A stretch of DNA of 64,000 nucleotides from assembly GCA_910579505.1 (NCBI GenBank), contig CAJTTZ010000004.1, forward strand, positions 134,328-198,327. The letters are read 5' to 3'. The stretch is from an uncultured Lachnospiraceae bacterium. GTDB taxonomy: Bacteria; Bacillota; Clostridia; Lachnospirales; Lachnospiraceae. The position numbers were made by a program, and so were the translations under genes. The notes below the pieces were generated by a model that worked only from the letters and a program-made list of their open reading frames with translations, ran no database searches and was not told the origin of the DNA. Below, piece after piece: positions 25,673 to 34,704 of the stretch. The stretch's first letter is position 1. The number at the start of each line of letters is the position of its first letter.

Positions 25673-26040
25673 TCAACTAAAATTCTTCAGCACCATCGCC
25701 GAGATTACATGCGTTGAGTTTCGCATGGCTCTGACCAGCTTGTCGGGGTACACGATAAAATCGTCCTCCTCCCCCATCTCCGGGCGCACCGCAAACGCAA
25801 GCTGTTCCGTTTCCACCGAAAACTGTGCGTTCACCCCCTCCTTATTTCCCCTCGCGTCGAGTCTGAGCCACTTTTGGCAATCCCTGCTGCAAAGCAGATT
25901 CCGTGCCCGGCGCCCAGCACCTCCGAAGCGGTACAGGTAATTTTACCCTCACCTATATCTGCCGAATGTGAAATATGGTCCCGGACAAATTCATAGGCAG
26001 CTTGGATAAACTTCAGTTCATGATCCGCCTTTTGAGACAA
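25673..26040 (-). pseudogene. Transglutaminase-like gene remnant (internal deletion and frameshift, 5'-truncated)
   Basis: The 5' part reads SQKADHELKFIQAAYEFVRD then EVLGAGHGICFA, the start of a transglutaminase-like cysteine domain with its catalytic cysteine. After GICFA the frame passes into a different frame that reads KWLRLDARGNKEGVNAQF and continues to the stop (VRPEMGEEDDFIVYPDK). The segment normally between them (about 40 residues, with the catalytic His) is missing. The 5' end is cut at the stop codon of the acetyltransferase gene. Three lesions make it non-functional. Confidence 0.75.
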
Positions 26041-26043
26041 AGC

Positions 26044-26451
26044 TCATCGTTTTAGTTCCTTTCTCAATATAATTTCCAAAGCCTCCCCCGGCAGCAAAAG
26101 CGAGCCGCAGTCCACATACCCGTTCTTCCGATAAAAGAACTGCGCCTGCTCGCTCGACAGAGTGGAAGTCAATACCATTTCATAACCGCACCCCGCCATA
26201 TCCTTCTCCCAGAAATCGAGCAGACGTCCGCCATATCCCTTTCCTCTGTACTCTTCCAGAACATACAGCATATTCATAAACGGCATCTCGTCCCAGAACA
26301 GATTGTACCGCAGCCAGCCGATAAAGCAGTCATTATCATACATCAACAAAATTCTTTTCGCGCGGATTGCGTTTTGCAGTTCTGATCCGCTGATATGCTT
26401 ATCATATTTTCTGACTGTCTCGAAATCCTTTTCGTCGGCGTATCGGATCAT
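26044..26451 (-). CDS. GNAT-family N-acetyltransferase
   Basis: A 135-aa acetyltransferase starting at 26449-26451 (AAGGTGG upstream). RGKGYGGRLLDFWEKDM is the acetyl-CoA loop, and FFYRKNGYVDCG the family's C-terminal strand-helix. Substrate unknown. Its stop is directly followed by the decayed transglutaminase frame, which suggests a deletion joined the two genes. Confidence 0.9.
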   Translation of the reverse strand: MIRYADEKDFETVRKYDKHISGSELQNAIRAKRILLMYDNDCFIGWLRYNLFWDEMPFMNMLYVLEEYRGKGYGGRLLDFWEKDMAGCGYEMVLTSTLSSEQAQFFYRKNGYVDCGSLLLPGEALEIILRKELKR

Positions 26452-26539
26452 AGTGACAACCACCTTCCAGGACAATTCCTATAAGTTTACATAACACATT
26501 GTAAGTAAAGACCATATACAGCTATTCTACCGCCTTGTA

Positions 26540-27229
26540 TTATTTCCACGGACGCTTTCGCCCCGTCCATCCCATTTCCTTCCAATACTTCGCGTCCCTC
26601 TCGTTAAAGCCCTTCCTCTGCATCAGATGCATGGCAAAAAACCAGACTCTGGTCTTGATTCCCGGTTTTACTTTTCCATACCGCTTCCTGATCTTTTTCG
26701 CCAGCGCAGTAGTCGCTTTATCAATCGAAGCCCGCTTCTTTTCACTGACGCCCTTCCATGTAATCGCCGCCACACCTTTCCCGTATCGGTATATTTTCCC
26801 GACGCCCCAGAAGAACAGGCTGTCCGCCATATCTTTATTGGTCGAGCTAAGACCAGCGCCCGCCGCGGTGGAAATGCAGACGCCCTGCTTACGAAACATG
26901 GACTTTGCCGGGCGGTGCACCATCCACCGATACCCGTAATGATCTAAAAACGCTTTCATGGCGCCCGTTGCGTGATACACATAGACCGGGCTTGCCAGAA
27001 TGATCACATCCGCCTCATCCATCGCGCCTGTGATTGGCGAAATTGCCCCGTAGTGCGGACATTTTTTCTCACTCTCCATAAAGCACTGGTTACAGCCCAC
27101 ACAAAATCTGTCAAAATCCCGCGGCAGGAAAAACTCCCTGCACTCCCCGCCGATTTTTTCGCCCAGCGCGTGCGCGATACGGTAGGTGGATCCCTTGTGG
27201 CTCTGCCCGTGTATGATAACTGTCTTCAT
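26540..27229 (-). CDS. Flavodoxin-like NAD(P)H-dependent FMN oxidoreductase
   Basis: A 229-aa flavodoxin-fold reductase. HGQSHKGSTYRIA is the FMN phosphate loop; GCNQCFMESEKKCPHYG is a cysteine-rich loop common in iron-sulfur flavoprotein relatives; ASPVYVYHATGAMKAFLDHYGY binds the isoalloxazine ring. Substrate unknown. It follows a CPBP-protease-family gene with a 14-bp gap and probably shares its transcript. Confidence 0.88.
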   Translation of the reverse strand: MKTVIIHGQSHKGSTYRIAHALGEKIGGECREFFLPRDFDRFCVGCNQCFMESEKKCPHYGAISPITGAMDEADVIILASPVYVYHATGAMKAFLDHYGYRWMVHRPAKSMFRKQGVCISTAAGAGLSSTNKDMADSLFFWGVGKIYRYGKGVAAITWKGVSEKKRASIDKATTALAKKIRKRYGKVKPGIKTRVWFFAMHLMQRKGFNERDAKYWKEMGWTGRKRPWK

Positions 27230-27243
27230 AAACTATCGCTCCC

Positions 27244-27984
27244 TCACACTAACACCATCCATATAAAACTAACCGTCGAAAGCAGATTGCAAATACAGTG
27301 AAACAGTATACTTATGTAAAAATTCTTTTTCCTGTATGCGACATACATCACCGGCGCAAACGCCAGAATGCGAAACACATTGTTGAACGGCAGCCAGAAA
27401 TGATAGAGCGAAAACAGAACCGTTATCAGGATCGGCGTAAGCGGCCCCTGCTTTTCGTAATGGGACGTCAGATATCCCCGGAAAAACAGTTCCTCCGTAA
27501 TCGGTCCGACAAAGACGTTAAAAACAACGTAATAAATACAGGTCAGCACAAGGATCGGTCTGGAAAAAGATGCTAAGTACCCGTAATCTGTCCAGTCAAA
27601 GCCTGCAGGCAGATTTTGAAGCACGGCACTCCTCATCCCGACAAAAATCTGGTTCTCAACAGGCGCAACAAAGGCGGACAGCAGCCCCGCCACCCCAAAG
27701 AATACGAACGCGATGGCAAACGCCTTCCACCATGCCATCTTTTCCTGCCCCACAAAAGCGCTTTTCAGGGAATATGCGCCATATTCCTTTTTGCTTGCGA
27801 ACAAAATGAACCCCAGTTCTATCGGCACCAAAGTGAACGTTCCCAGAATACAAAACAGCAGGATATACGGTATGTTGCAAAAATGCCCCAAAATCACATA
27901 GCTGCCGCTAAGTACTGCTGTGGGTATGAAAATCCTAAGTAAAAGCCCTTTCGTATCTATTTGAATCATTGCAGCCAAAGCCAT
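27244..27984 (-). CDS. CPBP-family intramembrane protease (Abi/CAAX-like)
   Basis: A 246-aa protein with about seven membrane segments. The family motif EExxxR is seen as TEELFFRGYL near residue 165, and a second conserved histidine as LYHFWLPFNN. Members cleave membrane substrates or act in bacteriocin self-immunity; no bacteriocin genes are adjacent. The start is uncertain: an ATG 15 nt further in (MIQIDTKGLL) is an alternative. Confidence 0.87.
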   Translation of the reverse strand: MALAAMIQIDTKGLLLRIFIPTAVLSGSYVILGHFCNIPYILLFCILGTFTLVPIELGFILFASKKEYGAYSLKSAFVGQEKMAWWKAFAIAFVFFGVAGLLSAFVAPVENQIFVGMRSAVLQNLPAGFDWTDYGYLASFSRPILVLTCIYYVVFNVFVGPITEELFFRGYLTSHYEKQGPLTPILITVLFSLYHFWLPFNNVFRILAFAPVMYVAYRKKNFYISILFHCICNLLSTVSFIWMVLV

Positions 27985-28058
27985 CCTTTCCCTGTTCCTG
28001 TCGCCCAGATTCCTCTCCGCCCGTATCAGCCTCTCCAGACAACCTCTTCGTCATTCCG

Positions 28059-28514
28059 TTACGCCCTATGTACATACATCCGCGACAGTTCCGGCTCCCC
28101 GTCCCCCTGCGCCATACAGAAAAACTCCCAGCCGTAACGCTCATAAAAGGCGTCGTGGTCTGTCAGAAGGTAAAGCGTGTCTATGCCCCTCTCTTTCATG
28201 TCCGCGCAGACATAGTTTAGCAGCGCGCCGGCAATGCCCATGCCGCGCCGATCCTCCTCCGTATAGACAGCGCAGACGTTGGGCGAAAGGTCTTTCCTGT
28301 CTTGAAAATCATTCTCAATCACACCAAGCCCACCTATGATCCTGCCGTCCTCCACCGCCACATACCACTGAGGAAACGGCTTTTCCCCGGCAAGGCTCTC
28401 CTCCATACTTTCCAGATATGCGGCAAGAGGAACGCCCCATTTTTCGTGAAACCACTTTGCCGCCTGCTCTTTGATTTCCGGCTGGTCCGCCAGCCGTATG
28501 ATTTGGTAATCCAT
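28059..28514 (-). CDS. GNAT-family N-acetyltransferase
   Basis: A 151-aa acetyltransferase with VYTEEDRRGMGIAGALLNY as the acetyl-CoA-binding strand-loop-helix and FYERYGWEFFC near the C-terminus, a form common in AAC(6')-like and histone-acetyltransferase HPA2-type proteins. Substrate not assignable. RBS AGGAGG. Confidence 0.88.
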   Translation of the reverse strand: MDYQIIRLADQPEIKEQAAKWFHEKWGVPLAAYLESMEESLAGEKPFPQWYVAVEDGRIIGGLGVIENDFQDRKDLSPNVCAVYTEEDRRGMGIAGALLNYVCADMKERGIDTLYLLTDHDAFYERYGWEFFCMAQGDGEPELSRMYVHRA

Positions 28515-28593
28515 TTTATGCCTCCTCTGGCTAATCTAAAGCCGGATTTTATTTTAAACATGCGAGCCGGGCTTGTCAAACAACTTTCCCCGT

Positions 28594-28818
28594 TCAATAC
28601 CCGCAGCCATTTCTCGTGGGTCTGTCATCCTCCTTAATATATCCGGCATGAAACTCCATATTGATCTGCTTCAGTTCCTTCTTTCCGTCAATGTAATCCT
28701 GATACATATCGGCAAGCCCCGCCATACAGCCGTCGCAATTTGCGCTGATGTTGCCCAGTGAATCCCTGACGATCTTTTCCCTCTCTTCTCTCGTTGTCTC
28801 CGCAATCAAATATCCCAT
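28594..28818 (-). CDS. Small conserved protein of unknown function
   Basis: A 74-aa protein beginning MGYLIAETTREEREKIV and containing DGCMAGLADMYQDYIDG. The start at 28816-28818 has GGGGTG 7 nt upstream and is only a few bp past the methyltransferase stop. A six-nucleotide-longer TTG start would overlap that stop. This small family is sometimes mislabelled as a purine biosynthesis protein; no evidence supports that role. Confidence 0.65.
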   Translation of the reverse strand: MGYLIAETTREEREKIVRDSLGNISANCDGCMAGLADMYQDYIDGKKELKQINMEFHAGYIKEDDRPTRNGCGY

Positions 28819-28820
28819 TC

Positions 28821-29576
28821 TCAATCACCCCACACGTCAAATTTTTTCGCCCTTATCAGTAAAAAATCTGGTTTATGCAACAAATCCCTATATTCCGGAT
28901 GCGCTTTCAGCATGTCCGCATCCGGCAGCGGCTCGATCATCTTTTCAATCACAAAACCCGCGTCAATCAATGTATTCACAATCGTTGCAAATGTCCTATG
29001 ATATTTTTTCACATGCTCTACAAACCATACACACTCTCTTTCACCCTCAATCCCGTAGTCTGCCAGATTTAAATAGATCTTCTCTCCGTTTTCGTCCCTT
29101 GTCCATCTGTCGCCCCCGGAGTGACAAGTGCAAAGCGGATTCTCCTGAGAGAATACAAGCACGCCGCCTCCATCCAACAACTGATATATGTTTTTCACAA
29201 CGCCCGAAAAATCTTCTACATAGTGAAAAGCCAGCGAACTGACTACCATGTCAAACTTCCCGTTCAGCCTCGCAATATCCTCCATCGGCATATGTATATA
29301 TGTTATCTTTGGATGTGCATTCTCCTTTTTCGCAACCGCAAGCATCTTCTCAGAAATATCTATTCCCGTCACATGGTCAGCACCCGCCTCCATAAAATAC
29401 TTACAATGCTCTCCAAAACCACAGCCCAAATCCAATACCTTTCTGCCGCGCAAATCCGGCAACAGGGAAAGCAGCGCCGGAATCTCAAACAACTTGTTTG
29501 CATTCACTTCATTGTCTCTGATCTTTCTGTATCCCTCGAAAAAAGTTTCATTATCATATATGTTCTGCTTCGCCAT
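28821..29576 (-). CDS. Class I SAM-dependent methyltransferase
   Basis: A 251-aa methyltransferase. VLDLGCGFGEHCKYF is motif I, GIDISEKML post I, and SSLAFHYVEDF motif IV. It resembles UbiE/BioC-like small-molecule methyltransferases. Substrate unknown. Directly followed by the small 74-aa gene, with which it is probably cotranscribed. Confidence 0.9.
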   Translation of the reverse strand: MAKQNIYDNETFFEGYRKIRDNEVNANKLFEIPALLSLLPDLRGRKVLDLGCGFGEHCKYFMEAGADHVTGIDISEKMLAVAKKENAHPKITYIHMPMEDIARLNGKFDMVVSSLAFHYVEDFSGVVKNIYQLLDGGGVLVFSQENPLCTCHSGGDRWTRDENGEKIYLNLADYGIEGERECVWFVEHVKKYHRTFATIVNTLIDAGFVIEKMIEPLPDADMLKAHPEYRDLLHKPDFLLIRAKKFDVWGD

Positions 29577-29657
29577 ATTGCATCACCCCATCCTTCCAAG
29601 ACACCCACACGCATAACTATACACCGTGAATGCATAATATACAACTATTTTTTCTCT

Positions 29658-29736
29658 TTATGCATAAATATCGCAAATATTCATATAAATTATGCATAAA
29701 TTTACACTTGCATTCTCGCCCGTCCTGTTGTATATT
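29658..29736 (+). promoter_or_regulatory. argG promoter with ArgR-like boxes
   Basis: TTGCAT (29708-29713) and TATATT (29731-29736) are 17 bp apart. Immediately upstream, 29658-29700 contains two copies of TTATGCATAAAT and between them ATATTCATATAA, an AT-rich arrangement resembling the paired ARG boxes (TGAAT/ATTCA half-sites) of ArgR/AhrC. A further copy, TGCATAAT, lies near 29630. Arginine repression of argG is inferred. The first ~80 bp of the 29577-29842 gap has no other feature. Confidence 0.5.
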
Positions 29737-29842
29737 GTTTTAAGGGCAGACGCGGTCCGCCATTTTCCGGCAGACACTATGTGCCCACCAGAGAACCGTA
29801 ACAATAAAAGTATATTACATATTTCAAATGGAGGAAACGAAA

Positions 29843-31066
29843 ATGAAAGAAAAAGTAGTTCTTGCGTATTCCGGCGGACTTGATACGACCGTTATCATCC
29901 CCTGGTTAAAGGAAAATTTCGACTATGAAGTCATCTGCGTGTGCGGCAACTGCGGGCAGGCGGAGGAGCTTGACGGTCTTGAGGAGCGCGCCCTCTCAAG
30001 CGGCGCATCCAAGCTCTACATCGAGGACCTGACCGACGAGTTCTGCGACGACTTTATCATGCCCTGCGTACAGGCGCACGCTGTCTATGAGAACAAATAC
30101 CTGCTCGGTACATCCATGGCAAGGCCCGTGATCGCCAAGAAGTTAGTTGAGATCGCCCGCAAGGAAGGCGCGACCGCCATCTGCCACGGCGCGACGGGCA
30201 AGGGCAACGACCAGATCCGTTTTGAGCTGGGCATCAAGGCGCTTGCTCCCGACTTAAAGATCATCGCGGCATGGAGAAATGAAAAGTGGACCTTAAACTC
30301 CCGCGAGGAGGAGATCGAATATTGCAAACAGCACGGCATCAACCTTCCCTTCTCCGCGGATTCCAGCTACAGCCGCGACCGCAACCTCTGGCACATAAGC
30401 CACGAGGGCTTAGAGCTGGAAGACCCCGCCAACGAGCCTAACTACGAGCATCTGCTCGTGCTCGGCACCACGCCTGAGAAGGCTCCCGAGGAAGGCGAGT
30501 ACGTGACCATGACTTTTGAGAAAGGGATCCCCACTTCCGTAAACGGCAAGAAAATGAAGGTGGCTGATATCATTGCCACCTTAAACGAGCTGGGCGGCAA
30601 GCACGGCATCGGCATCGTCGATATCGTTGAAAACCGCGTGGTCGGCATGAAGTCCCGCGGCGTGTACGAAACGCCCGGCGGCACCATCCTCTACGAGGCG
30701 CACCAGCAGCTTGAGGAGCTGATCCTCGACCGCGACACTTACGCTTTAAAGGCCGACCTCGGCAACAAATTCGCACAGGTGGTCTACGAGGGCAAGTGGT
30801 TCACCCCTCTGCGCGAGGCGCTGCAGGCGTTCATCGAGTCCACGCAGCGGTATGTGACCGGCGAAGTGAAATTCAAGCTCTACAAGGGCAACATCATCAA
30901 GGCAGGCACCACCTCTCCGTACACACTCTACAACGAGAGCATCGCCTCCTTTACCACCGGCGACCTCTACGACCACCACGACGCGGAGGGCTTCATCAAT
31001 CTCTTCGGCTTATCCTGCAAGGTTCGCGCAATGAAGATGCAGGAACAGGGTGAGAAGCTGCTCTGA
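29843..31066 (+). CDS. argG: Argininosuccinate synthase
   Basis: Joins citrulline and aspartate with ATP to form argininosuccinate. The 407-aa protein has the N-type ATP pyrophosphatase loop YSGGLDTT near residue 10, HGATGKGNDQIRFE, and the C-terminal tetramer tail typical of the family. The start at 29843 has GGAGG 8 nt upstream; an upstream ATG is part of the RBS region. It is separate from argJ-argB-argD; argH is not adjacent. GC-rich codon use indicates high expression. Confidence 0.97.
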   Translation: MKEKVVLAYSGGLDTTVIIPWLKENFDYEVICVCGNCGQAEELDGLEERALSSGASKLYIEDLTDEFCDDFIMPCVQAHAVYENKYLLGTSMARPVIAKKLVEIARKEGATAICHGATGKGNDQIRFELGIKALAPDLKIIAAWRNEKWTLNSREEEIEYCKQHGINLPFSADSSYSRDRNLWHISHEGLELEDPANEPNYEHLLVLGTTPEKAPEEGEYVTMTFEKGIPTSVNGKKMKVADIIATLNELGGKHGIGIVDIVENRVVGMKSRGVYETPGGTILYEAHQQLEELILDRDTYALKADLGNKFAQVVYEGKWFTPLREALQAFIESTQRYVTGEVKFKLYKGNIIKAGTTSPYTLYNESIASFTTGDLYDHHDAEGFINLFGLSCKVRAMKMQEQGEKLL

Positions 31067-31093
31067 TCTGAAAAACAAGTTATGTACAAAAAT

Positions 31094-31143
31094 CCCCGCA
31101 GTAGACTTCAGTGTATGCTGCGGGGTGTTTTTTTCTTTTTTTT
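31094..31143 (+). terminator. argG intrinsic terminator
   Basis: CCCCGCAG (31094-31101) pairs with CTGCGGGG (31118-31125) and is followed by TGTTTTTTTCTTTTTTTT. It starts 28 bp past the argG stop. Confidence 0.92.
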
Positions 31144-31188
31144 CATAAATTTATATGATATAATGTACGCGAATGCAATGAGCAGTGC

Positions 31189-31340
31189 ATATCCGTAAGA
31201 TGAAAAAATGGCAGCTTGCTGACAATTTTTTCAGATTGCGGATATATAGGGCGGTGCTAAGCGCCAGTGGCGCTTGTTCAGCACGGACCGAAGCGGAGCG
31301 AAGACAGCCCGCGAGCGAGGAAAATCGAAGATTTTTCGAG
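31189..31340. repeat. Structured intergenic element between argG and DUF1294 gene
   Basis: A compound hairpin: ATATCCG (31189-31195)/CGGATAT (31239-31245), enclosing TGAAAAAAT (31201-31209)/ATTTTTTCA (31225-31233). It is followed by GTGCT-AA-GCGCCA pairing with TGGCGC-AGCAC (31254-31284), then a GC-rich stretch, AAAATC/GATTTT and GCACT/AGTGC pairs. This fills most of the 363-bp gap. It encodes no plausible protein. It looks like a chromosomal repeat or non-coding RNA of unknown family. Confidence 0.55.
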
Positions 31341-31429
31341 CTTGCACTGCGTTCTAAAGTGCATACACAATAGATAAATGGAGCGGGGAGCCTGCTCACT
31401 GAAATACAATAGAGAAAGCCTGATTAGCA

Positions 31430-31723
31430 ATGGACGTAATTACACTTATTATCATATATTTGGCAGTCATCAATTTTATAAGTTTCACCGTTATGGGAGT
31501 CGATAAGCTCAAAGCCAGGAAACGCGCCTGGCGCATCCCGGAAGCCACGCTTTTCGTGCTTGCCGTCATCGGCGGCAGCGTCGGTTCGATCATCGGTATG
31601 CATCTGTTCCGCCACAAGACAAGGCACTGGTATTTTCTGTACGGGATGCCCGCCATCCTGCTCATACAGGTCCTGATCGTAGTGGCACTGCTGTCGTCCC
31701 CGATTGAGTTTATGATCCTGTAA
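31430..31723 (+). CDS. DUF1294 membrane protein
   Basis: A 97-aa protein with three hydrophobic segments (residues ~5-27, 42-60, 75-95) and the DUF1294 signature MGVDKLKARKRAWRIPEATL and GSIIGMHLFRHKTRHWYF. Function unknown across bacteria. It follows the structured element and has only a weak RBS. Confidence 0.88.
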   Translation: MDVITLIIIYLAVINFISFTVMGVDKLKARKRAWRIPEATLFVLAVIGGSVGSIIGMHLFRHKTRHWYFLYGMPAILLIQVLIVVALLSSPIEFMIL

Positions 31724-31806
31724 TCTGCGGTAATTCCCGCGAAACGAGCCGGGACCTTTATCTCATCCCGGTCATCTTTACAATAATAATATCTGGAGGG
31801 TTCCAC

Positions 31807-32583
31807 ATGCATATAGCGGTTTGTGATGATAATATTGCGGACAGGAAACAGACGGAGCGGCTGCTTGGACGTGCCTCTGACAGGCGGCTTCACACGACAG
31901 GGGTGCTCTATATTGATTCCTACGGAAATGTGGAGGCGGTTCTGCGTTCTCCCATGCTCTACGACGCCTTTTTCATTGACATGACGAATGGACCTGTGAA
32001 CGGCTTCCAGCTTGCCAGGAAATTGATCGACGCGGGCGTTGTGGCTCCTATTGTGCTGTGCATCTCCACCATCGACTACCCTTCCGTCATCGAAGCGGCA
32101 CTCGCCAAAGTGCCGGATGATGTCACGGAAGCCTCCAACCACGATATTCTGCGCAGACAGTTAAAGAAACAGATCCTCTACCTGAACAAGCCGATCAAGG
32201 TGAGCGAGCTGGATGCTATGCTGGATCACGCACAGAGTCTGAAGGCTGAGACAATTCCCACCATAGAACTCCGCGGAGAAAAAGATACGCTCTACGTCCA
32301 TGAGGATGAAATTCTCTATGCGGTGAAAAGCGGCAACTATCTCCATGTGGTGCTGACCGAAGGGCGCACGCTCGACATCTTAAGCACCCTGCCCAATCTC
32401 CACGCGCAGCTAGCCATGTTCACCCATTTTGTTATTATTTCCGAGCACTGCCTAGTTAACATAACTTCCGTCCAAAAGCTTTCCCTGTTAAAACTCACCA
32501 TGAAAGACGGACAGGGGTTCAGCGTGTCGCCGCTGGAACTGCCAAAAATAAAAAAAGCGCTGAAAGGAGAATGCCGCTCTTAA
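31807..32583 (+). CDS. Orphan LytTR-family response regulator
   Basis: A 258-aa regulator. The receiver has CDDN, phospho-acceptor FFIDMT and a C-terminal lysine in LNKPIKV. A ~20-residue insertion (PDDVTEASNHDILRRQ) precedes that lysine, unusual for the fold. The LytTR domain contains YVHEDEILYAVKSGNYLHVVL and ISEHCLVNITSVQKL. No kinase gene is adjacent, so the input is unknown. Its last codons (GECRS) form one arm of a repeat hairpin. Confidence 0.85.
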   Translation: MHIAVCDDNIADRKQTERLLGRASDRRLHTTGVLYIDSYGNVEAVLRSPMLYDAFFIDMTNGPVNGFQLARKLIDAGVVAPIVLCISTIDYPSVIEAALAKVPDDVTEASNHDILRRQLKKQILYLNKPIKVSELDAMLDHAQSLKAETIPTIELRGEKDTLYVHEDEILYAVKSGNYLHVVLTEGRTLDILSTLPNLHAQLAMFTHFVIISEHCLVNITSVQKLSLLKLTMKDGQGFSVSPLELPKIKKALKGECRS

Positions 32584-32593
32584 GGCATTCTCC
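32566..32593. repeat. Second copy of the GGAGAATGC hairpin
   Basis: GGAGAATGCC (32566-32575) pairs with GGCATTCTCC (32584-32593), followed by CGAGTGAGA. Loop and flank match the 2902-2935 hairpin (GCTTTTT loop, CTACGTGAGA flank). It overlaps the stop codon of the regulator gene and may also terminate it. Confidence 0.6.
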
Positions 32594-32621
32594 CGAGTGA
32601 GATTTCGTACTTCCCACTCTG

Positions 32622-33458
32622 TTATAGTGTCACAATCACGCCGCCGTCGTTGGCATACATACTGCTGACTCCGGCGGTATCCATAATCAGGATCCGTTTA
32701 TAGGAAGCCCTCTTTTCCATCAGGCTGCGCATATACTCCGCCCGCTGCGCACAGTTACAGTGCGTAATCATCAGCGTTCTCTCCTCCGGGTTCTCCACGT
32801 CACCCACAATAAAGTCCGCCAATTTAGCAAGCGCCTTATTGATGCCAATCGCCTGTCCCTTCTGCTCAATGACGCCAAGGTTTCCCACCATAACAGGTTT
32901 GATACTTAAAGTAGACGCCACCAGCGCCTTCACACTGCTTAAACGGCCGTTCTTTCGGAGCGTTTCCAGATTATCCAGCACAAAATAGGTGCGCATCTTC
33001 CGCTTAAAGGTTTCCACTGCCTTTACTGTCTCCTCAAAACCAAGCCCCGCCTCCTTGCAGGCAATGATCTTTTCCACAAGCTGGGTCTCCCCGCAGCTTG
33101 CGGACTCGGAGTCCACCACATGGATCTTCTTCTCGCCGTACTTCTCTCCATAGAGACTCCTGCCAAGCTCCGCGCTGTTATAGCTGCCGCTCAAGTGGGA
33201 AGAAAGGGTCACCACATAGATTTCCTCAGCCCCGTCATGATATGCCTCCCGGTATTTCTCCGGGGAAGGGCATGACGATTTCGGGCACTGCGGATAATCC
33301 GCCACCTTCTTCAAAAATTCCTTCTGGTTAAAGTTCTCATCGTCCTGAATGATATAGTCGCCCACTTCCAGTCCCAGTGGAACGATCTCAAATCTGCCGT
33401 CATTTTTATATTCTTCGGGCAGCTCACAGCAGCTGTCCACCACAATCTTATAGCTCAT
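32622..33458 (-). CDS. DegV-family fatty-acid-binding protein
   Basis: A 278-aa DegV protein. Members bind fatty acids between two lobes, and FakB paralogs present them to FakA kinase. The N-terminus KIVVDSCCELP and the central SSHLSGSYNSAELG ligand loop are conserved; the C-terminal THCNCAQRAEYM is typical. No fakA nearby. GGAGG lies 5 nt from the ATG. Confidence 0.93.
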   Translation of the reverse strand: MSYKIVVDSCCELPEEYKNDGRFEIVPLGLEVGDYIIQDDENFNQKEFLKKVADYPQCPKSSCPSPEKYREAYHDGAEEIYVVTLSSHLSGSYNSAELGRSLYGEKYGEKKIHVVDSESASCGETQLVEKIIACKEAGLGFEETVKAVETFKRKMRTYFVLDNLETLRKNGRLSSVKALVASTLSIKPVMVGNLGVIEQKGQAIGINKALAKLADFIVGDVENPEERTLMITHCNCAQRAEYMRSLMEKRASYKRILIMDTAGVSSMYANDGGVIVTL

Positions 33459-33559
33459 AAAGCCTCCGCAACCGTTTCATATAGTATTTATTACTACTTA
33501 TACTATCATAGAATACCCCATTTTGCAAATCATAAAATTGGGTGCTCGTGCGGAGAGCC

Positions 33560-34693
33560 TCAAAAACTAGGACTATCCAGAAACGACTGAATATAAGGAA
33601 GCGCTGCCCCGATCGTGATATTGTGTCTGGGCATTTTACTGATCCTCAAAAAATCCCTTTCTTCCGGAAACGGCGTCATCCGCCGTATTTTTTCATGCAG
33701 GAAAAGAATATCCTGCTCACACAGATATTGAGCAAGATAGCCACCGAAGATAAAGTCTGTGTCAAAAATCAGATGGAGCATATTGACCGCATCGGCAAGA
33801 TCGGTCAGATACGCCTCCCATCGCTCCACATATGGCGTCTCCTTATGCCTCACCCCTTCGAAAAATGCTTCCGGCGCCTCATCCGTATCGAGAAGAGCGC
33901 TCATAGACAAGAGCGTTTCCATGCACCCCTGCCTGCCACAGTAGCACCGTTTTCCTTCCGCCCGCATCTGCATATGCTCTATCGTTGCACTGTGGCCATG
34001 CTTTCCTGGCAAAATAACACCCCTCGAGATAATGGCCGCCCCCAGATGCTTACTCAGAGAAAGATAAAAGGCGTCGGTAAGTTCCGGGGACACCCACAGT
34101 TCCGATATGGCCGCGCTGTCTGCATCGTGGATAAAACAACAGGGAAACGGAAGATAGTCGGAAAACGCGTCAATAGAAAGTCCCGTGCAGGAAAGGATTT
34201 CTCCGTATATGATGGACTTCCTGTCCGGCGTCGTCAGACCCTGCACGGCAAAGCCAATGCCTAAAATCTGCTCGTCCGCTATGGAAAGTTCGTTTTTAAA
34301 TGCCAGTATCCCGGAACATACGGCTTTAAAATAGGATTCCTGATTTTGAAACGGAATTGCCTCAGCCTTCCGGCCGATCTTTTCCCCGTAAAGATTGACG
34401 ACTATCATTTTTATTTCGTCCTTCAAAATTTCCACGCCAACACTGACACGATAGTCGGGAACAATAACATAGCCCGATGCTTTTCTGCCGACAAACTCCG
34501 TATCTATCTGCCCGTCTTTGCGAATCAGCCCACTCTCCTCCATAGATGACAGATTTGCAGTGACGGTGGGTCTGCTAAGACGAAGGTCGTAGGCAATGTC
34601 CTGCTGTGAAACCTTTCTGTTCTCATAAATATATTGGTAAATCAGACTTCTGTTATTCTGCTTGATCTGATTGGGCGTAATACTTCTCTTCAT
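33560..34693 (-). CDS. ROK-family transcriptional regulator (NagC/XylR-type)
   Basis: A 377-aa repressor: N-terminal MarR-like winged HTH (RKVSQQDIAYDLRLSRPTV) followed by a ROK sugar-kinase-like domain with the zinc-binding cysteines in CYCGRQGCMETLL, but with a degenerate kinase loop. It diverges from an SDR-transporter-HAD operon, with two matching operators between them, so it probably represses both directions until a sugar ligand binds. Confidence 0.9.
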   Translation of the reverse strand: MKRSITPNQIKQNNRSLIYQYIYENRKVSQQDIAYDLRLSRPTVTANLSSMEESGLIRKDGQIDTEFVGRKASGYVIVPDYRVSVGVEILKDEIKMIVVNLYGEKIGRKAEAIPFQNQESYFKAVCSGILAFKNELSIADEQILGIGFAVQGLTTPDRKSIIYGEILSCTGLSIDAFSDYLPFPCCFIHDADSAAISELWVSPELTDAFYLSLSKHLGAAIISRGVILPGKHGHSATIEHMQMRAEGKRCYCGRQGCMETLLSMSALLDTDEAPEAFFEGVRHKETPYVERWEAYLTDLADAVNMLHLIFDTDFIFGGYLAQYLCEQDILFLHEKIRRMTPFPEERDFLRISKMPRHNITIGAALPYIQSFLDSPSF

Positions 34694-34704
34694 AATTTTC
34701 TCCC

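Noticed and set aside
30442..30979. Several minus-strand frames inside argG
   Set aside because: Antisense shadows of high-GC, strongly biased codons in argG.
31151..31399. Open frames on both strands within the argG-DUF1294 gap
   Set aside because: They lie in a GC-rich inverted-repeat element and have no RBS or family likeness.
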